DNA of 64,000 bases, taken from Kineosporia aurantiaca JCM 3230. Its GTDB lineage: Bacteria; Actinomycetota; Actinomycetes; Actinomycetales; Kineosporiaceae. Below the pieces are notes generated by a model. It did no database searches. It saw only the letters and a list, made by a program, of their open reading frames with translations, and was not told the origin of the DNA. Of this stretch, positions 25,094 through 33,545 are shown one piece after another (position 1 is the stretch's first letter; each line of letters opens with the position of its first letter). Location: positions 248,001 to 312,000 of the forward strand of contig JODP01000005.1 of assembly GCA_000719025.1 (NCBI GenBank), read 5' to 3'. The translations under genes and the position numbers were made by a program.

Positions 25094-26692
25094 ATGCGCG
25101 GGAACCATGCGGAGCGAGGGCTGTTCGGGAACGGACGCCTGATCGCCGTCGTCGCGATGGCGGTTGCCGCCACTGCGGCCTGCAGCGCCGCCGCCCACGA
25201 AGAGGACCAGCCCAAGAAGGCCCCGGCCAGCACCTCGTCGTCATCCTCACCGTCATCCTCACCGTCGTCCGCACCCTCGGGGATCGCCTGGGGTGACTGC
25301 CCGCCGCAGGCCGAGGGGGCGCCCGCCCGTAATCCGCTCCAGACCTGCGCGACCATCCAGGTTCCGCTGAATTACCAGGACCCGGGCGGGAAGACGATCT
25401 CGATGGAGGTCTCGCGGATCGCCTCCGACTCCGCCGAGCGCCACGGGGTGCTGTTCCTGAACCCGGGTGGGCCCGGCGACTCCGGCCTGGACATGCCCAG
25501 CACGATGGCCGCGGACCTGCCCAAGTCCGTTCTGGCGCAGTACGACCTGATCGGCTTCGACCCGCGCGGGGTGGGGCTGAGCACGCCGCAGAGCTGTGGG
25601 CTGAGCGATCCGAGTGCGCCGTTCCCGTATCCGGCGCCGAACGGCTCGATCGACCAGAACATCGCAAACGGCAAAGCCCTGGCCCAGCAGTGTGCTTCGA
25701 AGGCGCCGGAGCTGAAGTACTTCAACACCGCGAACACCGCTCGTGACCTGGACCGGCTGCGGGCGGACCTGGGCGAGGACAAGATCTCCTACTGGGGTCA
25801 GTCCTACGGCACCTATCTGGGCACGGTCTTCTCCTCGCTGTTCCCGGCCCGCACCGACCGGATGGTTCTGGAAGGGGTGGTCGACGGGACGAAGGTCTGG
25901 CAGCAGGAGTCGGCGCTGTGGGGTCAGGGGATGGACGATCGGTTCCCGGACGCGGCGAAGGTCGCCGTCCAGCAGAAACTGGGTCTGGGAAAAACCGTGG
26001 CCGAGGTCGAGAAGAGCTACATCGATCTGACCACCCGCCTCGACGCGAAGCCGGCCAAGGTACCAGGTGCTCCGGTCTCGCTGACCGGCACGATGATCCG
26101 CAACCTGACCTACGGGATGCTGATGCGCAACGAGAACCTGCCGGTCGTCACCCAGGTCTGGAAGGCCGCGGACGACCTGTCCAAGGGCTCCCTGACCAAG
26201 AGCGACACCAAGGTCATGGCCCAGGTGCTGGCCCAGACGGCGGGCGCGCCCGGGGTTCCGCAGGACAACACGGCCACCATGTTCCTGTCGATCATCTGCG
26301 GTGATGTCGCCTCGTCGACCGACCTGGCCAAGTACCGCACCGACGTCGCCGCCGACCGCAAGGCGCACCCGCTCAGCGGGGGCATGCCGGTGAACGTGTG
26401 GCCGTGCGCCTTCTGGGGCGCGCCGCTGGAGCAGCCGGTGGCCGTTTCCAACGACGCCTCCCAGGGCGGCCGGAACATCCTTCTGCTGCAGAACCGCCGG
26501 GACAACGCGACCCCGTGGGAAGGGGCGGTTGGGCTGCGTCAGGCCCTCGGCGACCGGGCCTCCCTGGTCGGCGTCAACAACGGCGGCCACTACGTCTACG
26601 GCACCGGGTCGGACTGCGCCGACCAGTCCGCGGACAACTTCCTGACCGGCGGAGCGCTGCCGGACCAGGACGTTTCCTGCACCGACGGGTAA
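25094..26692 (+). CDS. Secreted tripeptidyl aminopeptidase-like alpha/beta hydrolase lipoprotein
   Basis: 532 residues. An N-terminal signal ends in a lipobox-like AATAAC, so the mature protein is probably lipid anchored, followed by a Ser/Pro-rich linker. The hydrolase resembles Streptomyces SlpD/SlpE and tripeptidyl aminopeptidases: oxyanion region LNPGGPGDSG, GFDPRGVGLS, nucleophile Ser237 in GQSYGTYLG, and His499 in NNGGHYVYG. It would remove N-terminal tripeptides outside the cell. The ATG at 25094 has AGAGGT upstream; a longer frame to 24911 lacks a signal peptide. A strong hairpin 55 bp after its stop, inside the facing SDR gene, may end its transcript. Confidence 0.9.
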   Translation: MRGNHAERGLFGNGRLIAVVAMAVAATAACSAAAHEEDQPKKAPASTSSSSSPSSSPSSAPSGIAWGDCPPQAEGAPARNPLQTCATIQVPLNYQDPGGKTISMEVSRIASDSAERHGVLFLNPGGPGDSGLDMPSTMAADLPKSVLAQYDLIGFDPRGVGLSTPQSCGLSDPSAPFPYPAPNGSIDQNIANGKALAQQCASKAPELKYFNTANTARDLDRLRADLGEDKISYWGQSYGTYLGTVFSSLFPARTDRMVLEGVVDGTKVWQQESALWGQGMDDRFPDAAKVAVQQKLGLGKTVAEVEKSYIDLTTRLDAKPAKVPGAPVSLTGTMIRNLTYGMLMRNENLPVVTQVWKAADDLSKGSLTKSDTKVMAQVLAQTAGAPGVPQDNTATMFLSIICGDVASSTDLAKYRTDVAADRKAHPLSGGMPVNVWPCAFWGAPLEQPVAVSNDASQGGRNILLLQNRRDNATPWEGAVGLRQALGDRASLVGVNNGGHYVYGTGSDCADQSADNFLTGGALPDQDVSCTDG

Positions 26693-26699
26693 CCGACGC

Positions 26700-27557
26700 C
26701 TAGGCGACCTGACCGATCGTGGTCGCCGCGAGCGTCCACAATTTCTCCGCAGCCTCCTGGTCGACCGACCAGGAGGCTGCGGCGTGCTCCTGGTTGTCCT
26801 CGAAGTACCGCCCGCTTACGCCCTCCAGCAACGGCGAGGCGGCCAGAAGGACGGACGTCGCAGCGCCCTGTTCCGGGGTCTTGTAGTAGTCCGGCGTCAG
26901 CAGGTTCCCCTGCTCGTCCATCGCTCCCATCGAGCGCATCAGCGCGTCGTCCAGATGACGCTGCAGGTTGGTGTGGATGTACCCCGGGCTCAGCGCGTTG
27001 GCCGCAATTCCCTCGGCCGCCCAGCGCCGGGCGATGCCGACGGCGAGCAGGATGTCCGCCACCTTGGACTGGCCGTAGGCGACCCACGGATCGTAGGGCC
27101 GGCGCTCGAAGTGCAGGTCCTCGAAGTCGAGGGCGGAGGTGTCGGCGCTCTGGATGCCGGAGCTGACGGTGACGATCCGGGCCCCCTCCCGGAAACTCTC
27201 GTGCAGGCCGTCGACCAGGGCGAAGTGCCCGAGAAAGTTGGTCGCCAGCTGGAGCTCCCAGCCCTCGGCAGTGACCTGGCGGTCCGGCACGGCCATGATC
27301 CCGGCGTTGGCCACCAGGATGTCGATCGGGCCCTGCCAGCTCTCGGTGAAGGCCCGCACCGAGCGCAGGTCGCTCAGGTCCAGCGTTCTGCGGCTGGTCG
27401 CGGTGACCTGAGCCCCGGCCTGCGCCAGGGCGTGGGCGGTGGCGGCGCCGAGACCCGAGCCGGCGCCGGTGACGATGGCGGTGCGACCGGTGAGGTCCAC
27501 CCCCTCCAGGACCTGCGCGGCGGTGGTCTTCGGACCGAACGGGGTAACGATGCTCAT
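26700..27557 (-). CDS. SDR-family oxidoreductase (retinol-dehydrogenase-like), 285 aa
   Basis: Cofactor motif AIVTGAGSGLGAATAHAL near 30-47, VANAGIM, and an active site with SSGIQSADTSALDFEDL and Tyr/Lys in WVAYGQSKVADILL. This resembles the WWOX/retinol-dehydrogenase-like branch. The ATG at 27557 is chosen over a GTG 7 codons earlier, since a GAAG motif precedes it. It diverges from an AraC-family regulator gene with nested inverted repeats between them, which suggests direct control by that regulator. Its 3' coding end carries a perfect 16-bp inverted repeat. Confidence 0.87.
   Translation of the reverse strand: MSIVTPFGPKTTAAQVLEGVDLTGRTAIVTGAGSGLGAATAHALAQAGAQVTATSRRTLDLSDLRSVRAFTESWQGPIDILVANAGIMAVPDRQVTAEGWELQLATNFLGHFALVDGLHESFREGARIVTVSSGIQSADTSALDFEDLHFERRPYDPWVAYGQSKVADILLAVGIARRWAAEGIAANALSPGYIHTNLQRHLDDALMRSMGAMDEQGNLLTPDYYKTPEQGAATSVLLAASPLLEGVSGRYFEDNQEHAAASWSVDQEAAEKLWTLAATTIGQVA
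26747..26782 (+). terminator. Perfect 16-bp-arm hairpin inside SDR 3' end, likely terminator of the facing peptidase gene
   Basis: Arms 26747-26762 and 26767-26782 are exactly complementary, with a 4-nt loop GACC. It lies 55 bp past the peptidase stop on the + strand but within the coding 3' end of the leftward SDR gene. No T-run follows on the + strand. Confidence 0.5.
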
Positions 27558-27563
27558 GCCGGT

Positions 27564-27607
27564 CTTCAACTGCGGCACCGCTGGACTTATTGTCAGTTGA
27601 AGTCCAG
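27564..27607. promoter_or_regulatory. Nested inverted repeats between SDR and AraC-type genes
   Basis: CTTCAACTG (27564-27572) pairs with CAGTTGAAG (27594-27602), and CTGGACTT (27581-27588) pairs with AAGTCCAG (27600-27607), all exactly. They lie in the 80-bp divergent gap, upstream of both starts. A regulator binding here could control both directions. Confidence 0.55.
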
Positions 27608-27637
27608 TCTTCTTTATCGAGCGTCCGAGGAGGTCCG

Positions 27638-28549
27638 GTGGATCCGTTGCAGGACGTCCTGAACGTGGTCGAGGCCACCAGCTACCTCTCCACCGCCTTC
27701 ATTGCCGGGGGCGACTGGGCGGTGCGGTTCGAGCCGCCTCTCGGCGTGAAGTTCAACTCCGTGCAGCGCGGTCACTGCCTGCTCGCGGTGGACGGCCAGG
27801 CCGCGCCGATCGCCCTGGCCCCGGACGACTGCTACCTGCTGACCCAGCCGCGGGCGTTCACGCTGGCCAGCGATCTGAGTCTGGCCACCGTCCCGGCCGG
27901 CCGGATCTTCCGGGAGAACCCGGCCCGGGCGGGTGCGGGCGAGGAGGTGGTGATGGTCGGCGGGGGCTTCCGCTTCAACGAACGCGCCCGTTCGCTGCTT
28001 CTGGACAACCTGCCGCCGGTGCTGCACGTGCCGGGCGACCGGCCCGAGGCCGAGACCGTGCGCTGGGCCCTGCGGCACATCGGGACCGAGCTGACCGGAG
28101 GGGGTCTCGGGGCCGGGGCGATCGCCGAGCACCTGGCCATGGTGATGCTGATCGAGGTGCTGCGGCTGCACCTGGCCCAGCGCCCCGGCGACACCTCCGG
28201 CTGGCTCGCCGGGCTGGCCGACCCGCTGGTCGCGGACGCCATCCGGGCGATGCACGAGCGCCCCGGACAGGCCTGGACGGTGGCCGAACTGGCGGCGGTG
28301 AGCCGGGTTTCGCGCTCCACCCTGGCGGCCCGGTTCAAGCAGGTGGTCGGGCAGGGACCGCTGGAGTACCTCACCGCCTGGCGGATCGAGCTGGCCTCGC
28401 AGCGCCTGCGGGAGGGCACGCAGACGCTGGACCGGATCGCCCGGGACGTCGGTTACGGCTCGGAGAGCGCGCTCAGCACGGCGTTCAAGCGGGTGATGGG
28501 AAGTTCCCCGCGCGAGTACCGCCGGAGCTCGGATACCGTCGGCCGGTGA
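27638..28549 (+). CDS. AraC-family transcriptional regulator, 303 aa
   Basis: The N-terminal half is a cupin-like AraC-binding domain (for example FNSVQRGHCLLAVDG and LAPDDCYLL). The C-terminus has two HTH motifs: WTVAELAAVSRVSRSTLAARF and the conserved IARDVGYGSESALSTAFKRV followed by PREYRR. GTG at 27638 is preferred, because GAGGAGG lies just upstream. It is divergent from an SDR gene with paired inverted repeats between, and its stop overlaps the start of a methyltransferase gene, so it may control both an oxidoreductase and a methyltransferase. Ligand unknown. Confidence 0.9.
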   Translation: MDPLQDVLNVVEATSYLSTAFIAGGDWAVRFEPPLGVKFNSVQRGHCLLAVDGQAAPIALAPDDCYLLTQPRAFTLASDLSLATVPAGRIFRENPARAGAGEEVVMVGGGFRFNERARSLLLDNLPPVLHVPGDRPEAETVRWALRHIGTELTGGGLGAGAIAEHLAMVMLIEVLRLHLAQRPGDTSGWLAGLADPLVADAIRAMHERPGQAWTVAELAAVSRVSRSTLAARFKQVVGQGPLEYLTAWRIELASQRLREGTQTLDRIARDVGYGSESALSTAFKRVMGSSPREYRRSSDTVGR

Positions 28550-29202
28550 CCGAACCCGACTTCCTGCGCGCAACCCGGGCCAGCTACGAGACGGTGGCCG
28601 AGACCTACACCAACCGCAGCGAGCAGGGTCTGTCCGGGCGGCCCTACGACCGGGCCTTCCTGACCCTGTTCGCGGAACTGGTGCAGGAGAACGGTGGTCG
28701 CCGGGTCGCGGACGTCGGCAGCGGGCCCGGGCACGCCACCGCGGCCCTGCGCGATCACGGGCTGACCCCGTTCGGCCTCGACCTCTCCCCCGCGATGAAC
28801 GCCCAGGCCCGGCTGCTGTATCCGGACCTGGAGTTCCGCGAGGCGTCGATCCTCGACCTGGGCGTCACCGACCTGAGCCTGGACGGGATCCTCGCCCTGT
28901 TCTCGTTCAACACCGTCCCGGCCGACGACCTCGCGGCCGCGTTCCGGGGCTTCTTCCGGGCGCTGCGGCCGGGCGGGTACGTGCTGCTGGCCTTCAGCGT
29001 GCGGGAGGAACCGCAGAATATGGAGTCCTGGCTGGATCACCCGGTGACGTTGCCTCTGCAACGGCTGGTGCCGGACGAGGTCGGGCGGGCGCTGACCGAG
29101 GCCGGGCTGAAGCTGGAGGCGCAGATGGTGCGCGAGCCGCGGCCGCCGCACGAGACCCGGCCCTACGCCCACCTGATCGCCCGTAAGCCGGTCAGCCCCT
29201 GA
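28546..29202 (+). CDS. SAM-dependent class I methyltransferase, 218 aa
   Basis: Motif I VADVGSGPGHATAALRDHG (about 47-65) and the acidic strand-2 residue in GLDLSPAMNAQA identify a UbiE/Methyltransf_11-like fold. FFRALRPGGYVLLAFSV is the typical post-motif region. Substrate is unknown. GTG overlaps the AraC stop by 4 bp, so expression is coupled to the regulator. Its stop is in the first of three 12-bp tandem repeats shared with the 3' end of the facing gene. Confidence 0.87.
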   Translation: MTEPDFLRATRASYETVAETYTNRSEQGLSGRPYDRAFLTLFAELVQENGGRRVADVGSGPGHATAALRDHGLTPFGLDLSPAMNAQARLLYPDLEFREASILDLGVTDLSLDGILALFSFNTVPADDLAAAFRGFFRALRPGGYVLLAFSVREEPQNMESWLDHPVTLPLQRLVPDEVGRALTEAGLKLEAQMVREPRPPHETRPYAHLIARKPVSP

Positions 29203-29226
29203 GTCAGCCCTTGAGTCAGCCCCTGA
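29191..29226. repeat. Three 12-bp tandem repeats at a convergent gene junction
   Basis: Units GTCAGCCCCTGA, GTCAGCCCTTGA and GTCAGCCCCTGA follow each other exactly. The first holds the methyltransferase stop and the third overlaps the stop of the facing desulfhydrase. Since the unit is 12 nt, each copy repeats the TGA in the methyltransferase frame. Confidence 0.7.
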
Positions 29227-30130
29227 AGGCTGAGTGGCCGAACAGGCCGGGGAGACCGCCGGAGTGCAGGAACACGGTGCGCTGCCCCGGACGGATGCTG
29301 TGGTCGGCCACGGCGGCGATCAGGCCGGCGGCGGCGCGGCCGGTATAGACCGGGTCCAGCACCAGCCCCTCGGTGCGGGCGGCCAGTTCCATCGCCTCCC
29401 GCACCGCCGGGGTGAGCACCCCATAGCCTTCGCCGTCGCTGCGGATCCGCAGCGGGTCCGTCGATCCGCTCAGCTCGGCGACAACTTCGGCCGGGTTGCC
29501 GACGGCGCCCACGTCGACGCCGAGCACCCGGTCCGCCCCCAGAGCCCGGACCAGCCCGGCCATCGTGCCTCCCGAGCCCAGCGCGACCACGACCGTGTCC
29601 AGGGTTGCGGTCTGCTCGAGAATCTCCCGGCCGGCCTCGACGTAGCCCTGGGCCCCGACCACGCTCGACCCACCGAACGGGATCACCTCGACCACGGCAC
29701 CGCCCGCCCGCAGCCGCTCCGCCTCCTGCTCGATCCGGGCCCCCAGTTCAGCCGGACGCACCTCACCGGCCCAGACGATCTCGGCGCCGAACAGCCGGTC
29801 GAGCACCAGGTTCCCGGCCGCCCGCTCCGGCTCCTCGCCCTCCAGCACCAGCACGGCCCGCAGTCCTGACCGGGCGGCCGCCGCGGCGGTCAGCCGGGCG
29901 TGGTTGCTCTGTGCGGCACCGCTGGTGATCACCGTGTCCGCGCCGTTCCGGAGCGCCGCTGCCAGGGTGTACTCGAGCTTGCGGACCTTGTTCCCGCCGC
30001 CGCCCAGCCCGGTCAGGTCGTCCCGCTTGATCCAGAGGTCGTCCGGGCCCAGGCCGAGCGCCCCGGCGAGTCTCGCAGCGGGCTCGAGCGGGGTCGGCCA
30101 AGTGCTCAGCCGAAAGGGTTCGGAAGTCAT
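29216..30130 (-). CDS. D-cysteine desulfhydrase / ACC deaminase-family PLP enzyme
   Basis: 304 residues, fold type II PLP enzyme. The PLP lysine is Lys48 in GLGGGGNKVRKLEY, and the Gly-rich phosphate cup is VVALGSGGTMAGLV. SGAAQSNHARLTAAA is shared by D-cysteine desulfhydrase and 1-aminocyclopropane-1-carboxylate deaminase; these two cannot be separated with confidence by eye. The first converts D-cysteine to pyruvate, sulfide and ammonia. It stands alone, facing the methyltransferase gene. Confidence 0.85.
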   Translation of the reverse strand: MTSEPFRLSTWPTPLEPAARLAGALGLGPDDLWIKRDDLTGLGGGGNKVRKLEYTLAAALRNGADTVITSGAAQSNHARLTAAAAARSGLRAVLVLEGEEPERAAGNLVLDRLFGAEIVWAGEVRPAELGARIEQEAERLRAGGAVVEVIPFGGSSVVGAQGYVEAGREILEQTATLDTVVVALGSGGTMAGLVRALGADRVLGVDVGAVGNPAEVVAELSGSTDPLRIRSDGEGYGVLTPAVREAMELAARTEGLVLDPVYTGRAAAGLIAAVADHSIRPGQRTVFLHSGGLPGLFGHSAFRG

Positions 30131-30194
30131 GCTCCGGAGCGTACGGCCAGGCCTGCCCGCCCGCCGCTCACGGTGATCGGACCGGGAACGGTCC

Positions 30195-31202
30195 TCACGG
30201 GATCCGGGCCACGCGCCGGATCTGGGCTACGCCCACCGCCGGAACGGCATAGACCCAAGCACCCGCTGCGGTAACGAAGTTCGGCCCGTCGGACGCCAGC
30301 CCGGCGCTACCCGTGGGCAGGGCCACCGTGCGCGAGGTGGAGCCGGTCACCAGGCGCAGTTGGGCACCCTGCGGCGATGACACCAGGTAGCCGATCCGGC
30401 CCTGCGACAGAACGAGTTCGGCCCCGGCGACGAGCGTCCCGGTCTCCACGAACGTGGTCACCGGAGCATCGGCCAGCGTCCTGCGGTGGATCTGGAGGCC
30501 ATCCACGCCCTCGGTCGTCCAGGCGACCGCCCCGGAACCGATCGCGACCCGGGTGATCGCGTCCGGCGTCCCCTCGGCGAGCGAGGTGATCAGTCCGGTC
30601 GAAAGGTCGATCAGGGCAACCCGATAGGTGCGGGAACCGTCGGCGTTCTGCTCGTACCAGGCCCTTACGGCCGTGTCCCGGTCGGCCGCGAAGGCCGTGG
30701 CGGTACCGCCGGGCATCGCGGCCACGGTGGTGAACGGCAGCGACGGGTCGGCCTGGACCGGGTACTGGCGCAGGGTGATGGGCGGCGGGGGCACCGCGTC
30801 CACTTCGGTCAGAATGTCGGAGTACCAAGCGGTTCCGGTGAACGCCAGGGGGGTGGTCATGGTTCCGTCCACCACGTCGGCGCCGGTGCGAACGTCCATC
30901 CGGTGCACGATGTCGGTCGAGCCGAACAGCCCGTTCTCGTACCAGGCGACGGAGTTCCCAGCCACGCCGAGCACGGTCGGCGCCTGGTCGTCGAGCAGGC
31001 TGCTCTCCAGTTCGGGCCGCCGGACCAGCGCGGCGCCCTCGGCCCCGGTGAAGACCTGACCGGCCCGGCTCACCACCACTCCGCCCTCCGAGGCGCCCAG
31101 CAGGGTGACCTGCGCCGCCGCCGGGGCGGCCTGGGCCGGCTGACCCGCGCCCGCGACCACGAGCGCCGCGACGACCGCGGCCCCCAGTAGACCTCTGCGC
31201 AT
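30195..31202 (-). CDS. Secreted propeller-like protein, 335 aa, paralogue of the 9878-12295 product
   Basis: A signal peptide (about 1-28, ending AQAAPAA) directs export. The mature chain aligns by eye with the N-terminal half of the 805-aa protein encoded at 9878: TLLGASEGGV with RLVGASDLGV, TVLGVAGNSVAWYE with LLGVVGNQLSWAEQ, FTGTAWYSD with FTGDSWYTA, and YRVALIDLSTG with YRVVLIDLAGG. The second half and the FlgD-like domain are missing. The ATG at 31202 is chosen, because GGGGGGA is just upstream and the signal peptide then starts properly. No enzyme motif is seen. Confidence 0.75.
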   Translation of the reverse strand: MRRGLLGAAVVAALVVAGAGQPAQAAPAAAQVTLLGASEGGVVVSRAGQVFTGAEGAALVRRPELESSLLDDQAPTVLGVAGNSVAWYENGLFGSTDIVHRMDVRTGADVVDGTMTTPLAFTGTAWYSDILTEVDAVPPPPITLRQYPVQADPSLPFTTVAAMPGGTATAFAADRDTAVRAWYEQNADGSRTYRVALIDLSTGLITSLAEGTPDAITRVAIGSGAVAWTTEGVDGLQIHRRTLADAPVTTFVETGTLVAGAELVLSQGRIGYLVSSPQGAQLRLVTGSTSRTVALPTGSAGLASDGPNFVTAAGAWVYAVPAVGVAQIRRVARIP

Positions 31203-31298
31203 CGGCTGATCCCCCCTGGCCAGTACGGATGCTGAGGCCGAGAATGCCCTGCGCAAGGGCCGGACGCACGACGCCACGCTAGAACTACGCTCTTCCTG

Positions 31299-31832
31299 GT
31301 GAGCGCCCACCTGGCCATTCGATCCGAGCGCCTGCTCTTCCCGCGCACCCGCGAGCTCACCCCGGACGATCCGGTGGTCGGCAAGACCCTGCTCGTCCGC
31401 TCAACCCGCGAGCCGATTCCCGCCCGGCAGACCCTCGTCCTCACGCCGATCGTTTCCGCGTCCGACTGGCTGCGCTACGAGCAGGCCCGGATCGAGGTGG
31501 AGGCCGAATTCGGGGTCGGCCCGGAGGAAGCCCGCGCCATGGTCCGGGCCGTGCGGGATCGGGCCGGGCTGAACCTGTTCTTGGCGGATCAGGTGGGCGC
31601 GATCGGGTATTTCGCGGTCAATGGCGCGGCTCGGCTGCAGGAGGTGGACATCTTCCCGGCCTGGCGCGGAAACGGCTACGGCGATGCGCTTCTGGCGGCC
31701 ACGCTGCAGCATCTGGCCGACCGGGGCATCGAGACCGTGATCATCGGTGCGGACGAGGACGACTGGCCGTTGGGCTGGTACCGGAGGCGGGGTTTCACCC
31801 CGATCGCCCGGGTGACCCTCAGCCGTCCCTGA
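31299..31832 (+). CDS. GNAT-family N-acetyltransferase, 177 aa
   Basis: The acetyl-CoA binding motif is VDIFPAWRGNGYGDALLAAT (about 112-131), matching Q/RxxGxG/A of GNAT enzymes. GWYRRRGFTPIAR is the usual last strand. The N-terminal 60 residues are less typical. The acceptor is unknown. It is divergent from the secreted propeller gene (gap about 95 bp). The GTG at 31299 has no clear ribosome site. Confidence 0.85.
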   Translation: MSAHLAIRSERLLFPRTRELTPDDPVVGKTLLVRSTREPIPARQTLVLTPIVSASDWLRYEQARIEVEAEFGVGPEEARAMVRAVRDRAGLNLFLADQVGAIGYFAVNGAARLQEVDIFPAWRGNGYGDALLAATLQHLADRGIETVIIGADEDDWPLGWYRRRGFTPIARVTLSRP

Positions 31833-31848
31833 TAAGACCTAAGAGAAG

Positions 31849-32823
31849 TTAATAGGAGTTGTGGATCTGGCTGTTGTGCCAGGCCCCGCAGGGCGTCCCG
31901 TAGCGGCTGGCGATGTAGTCCAGGCCCCATTGCATCTGGGTGACCGGGTTGGTCGCCCAGTCCGACCCGTTGGCGGCCATCTTGCTCCCCGGCAACGACT
32001 GCGGGATGCCGTACGCCCCGGAACTGGGGTTCGTGGCCCGGTAGTTCCAGTTGCTCTCCTTGGTCCACAGCGAGTCCAGGCAGGCGAACTCGGCCGAGGA
32101 CCAACCCCGGTCGGCGATCAGCAACCGGGCCGCACCACGGGGATCACGCTGCGCGTTCCGCAACGCCGCATCCCGGCGTTCCTGAGCCGCCTTGATCCGC
32201 TGGGCCGCCATCTTCGCCTGTGAATAGGCCGCTTTCGCCTTGGCCGGGGAGGCTTCCCGCTGGGCCTCGCGCAGTTCGACGTCCTTGGCCGCCGCAGCCT
32301 GCTCTTCCTGCTGCGCCTGCTGGGCCTGCTGCGCTTCGGGGGCCAGGACGAAGGCCGAGGAGAGGGCGGCCGAGTCCCCGTCCCCGAAGAGCGGTCCGGC
32401 GTGGGTGGCCAGGTACGAGGCCCCGATCCCCTGAGCACCCACGACCAGCGCCACCACCATCAACCGGGCCGCCCCGGCGGGTCCGCGGCCGAGCAGAGAA
32501 CGCTCGACCGGGGCCGGCTGCGGAGTTTCGGGCCGACGGAACGGATTGTCGGAAACCGGCGGCGGCATCGGGAGATCGATGCCCGCCGGACGCCACGGGT
32601 CGGCCTGCGGGAGGGGCAGGGCGGCCGGAGCCATCCGCGGGTTTGACGGGTTGACCGGGCGGGGCGCCGACGGAGGACGCACATTGGCGGGGCCTCGGTG
32701 CGCAGAGCGTCGGGCCTCGGCCCGGCGGAGCTCGGACCGCTTGGGGTAAACCCGCGGCCCGGTGGTCGTGGGCTGCCCGCCGGTGCTCAGCCAGTGGTCG
32801 GCGACCTCGGGACCCGCCACCAT
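31849..32823 (-). CDS. Membrane-anchored lytic-transglycosylase-like protein, 324 aa
   Basis: The N-terminal third is Pro/Arg-rich and cytoplasmic-looking, then one membrane segment (LMVVALVVGAQGIGASYLA). A Gln/Ala/Glu-rich coiled region (AQQAQQAQQEEQAAAAKD) follows. The C-terminal domain (about 235-324) matches the actinobacterial transglycosylase-like fold: CLDSLWTKESNWNYRATNP with the catalytic Glu in KESNW, GAYGIPQSLPGSKM, and WGLDYIASRYGTPCGAW. It is likely to act on peptidoglycan outside the membrane. ATG at 32823 is chosen among several in-frame starts with low certainty. A hairpin separates it from the membrane gene to its right. Confidence 0.82.
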   Translation of the reverse strand: MVAGPEVADHWLSTGGQPTTTGPRVYPKRSELRRAEARRSAHRGPANVRPPSAPRPVNPSNPRMAPAALPLPQADPWRPAGIDLPMPPPVSDNPFRRPETPQPAPVERSLLGRGPAGAARLMVVALVVGAQGIGASYLATHAGPLFGDGDSAALSSAFVLAPEAQQAQQAQQEEQAAAAKDVELREAQREASPAKAKAAYSQAKMAAQRIKAAQERRDAALRNAQRDPRGAARLLIADRGWSSAEFACLDSLWTKESNWNYRATNPSSGAYGIPQSLPGSKMAANGSDWATNPVTQMQWGLDYIASRYGTPCGAWHNSQIHNSY

Positions 32824-32867
32824 CGTCACGGTGACAAAAGTGGCCTGTGAGGTTCCTGAGCACAAGG

Positions 32868-32892
32868 GCCCTCGGTAAGTTTCACCGAGGGC
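32868..32892 (-). terminator. Hairpin terminator downstream of the DUF4126 gene
   Basis: GCCCTCGGT and ACCGAGGGC form perfect 9-bp arms with a 7-nt loop. It lies 32 bp after the leftward DUF4126 stop and before the next leftward gene. Confidence 0.6.
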
Positions 32893-32923
32893 TACCGCCC
32901 GGCCGCCGAGGGTGAAATCGGCG

Positions 32924-33526
32924 TCAGGCCGAACGCGCGGCGAGTCGCTCCCGTCGGCGGCGTCGGGCCGCCCACCGCCGCCAGATCGCCACGCCGCCCC
33001 AGAGCATCAGCAGGAACGCCACCGCCAGCAGCACCGGCGCGAAGATGGCCAGCACACTGAGGACGACCGACAGCACGTCCTCCAGCGTGGAGACCACCGG
33101 GGCCCCGAAGCCGGCCGTGCTCAGGTTCACCACCGGCCGGGCCGCGGACTTGGTGGCGTGGGTGATCCCGGCCACCACCACCCCGATCACCGCCCCGGCC
33201 CACGGGTTGTCCCGCATCCACTGGCTGTTGTCCAGGTTCTGCGCGCTGAACGTGGCACTGGAGATCAGCCCGCCGATGGTCGGCCGGATCGCGGTGGAGA
33301 CCAGGTCGTTCAGGTGGTCCACCACCGGCACCTTGTCCAGGACGACCTCGACCAGCAGCATCACCGCCCCGACGGCGATCGCCCAGCCGCTGTCCACCCA
33401 GGAGTACTGGGACGGCAGCTCGATCAGGTCGGTCACCCGGGCCAGCACGGCCACCAGCAGGAACGGGATCCAGGCGTTGAGCCCGGCCGCGGCGGCCAGG
33501 CCGGAACCGGTCAGCGCGGCGAACAC
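32924..33526 (-). CDS. DUF4126 membrane protein, 200 aa
   Basis: Family recognised from LNAWIPFLLVAVLARVTDL at the N-terminus, and the repeated Gly-rich segment AGAVIGVVVAGITHATKSAAR. Four or five membrane segments are predicted, with an Arg-rich C-terminal tail. Function is not known for the family. GTG at 33526 has AAGGGGGG 5 nt upstream. It starts 19 bp after the stop of the FUSC-type gene on the same strand, so the two are probably one operon, closed by a hairpin at 32868-32892. Confidence 0.85.
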   Translation of the reverse strand: MFAALTGSGLAAAAGLNAWIPFLLVAVLARVTDLIELPSQYSWVDSGWAIAVGAVMLLVEVVLDKVPVVDHLNDLVSTAIRPTIGGLISSATFSAQNLDNSQWMRDNPWAGAVIGVVVAGITHATKSAARPVVNLSTAGFGAPVVSTLEDVLSVVLSVLAIFAPVLLAVAFLLMLWGGVAIWRRWAARRRRRERLAARSA

Positions 33527-33545
33527 TCGGACCCCCCTTGATACG

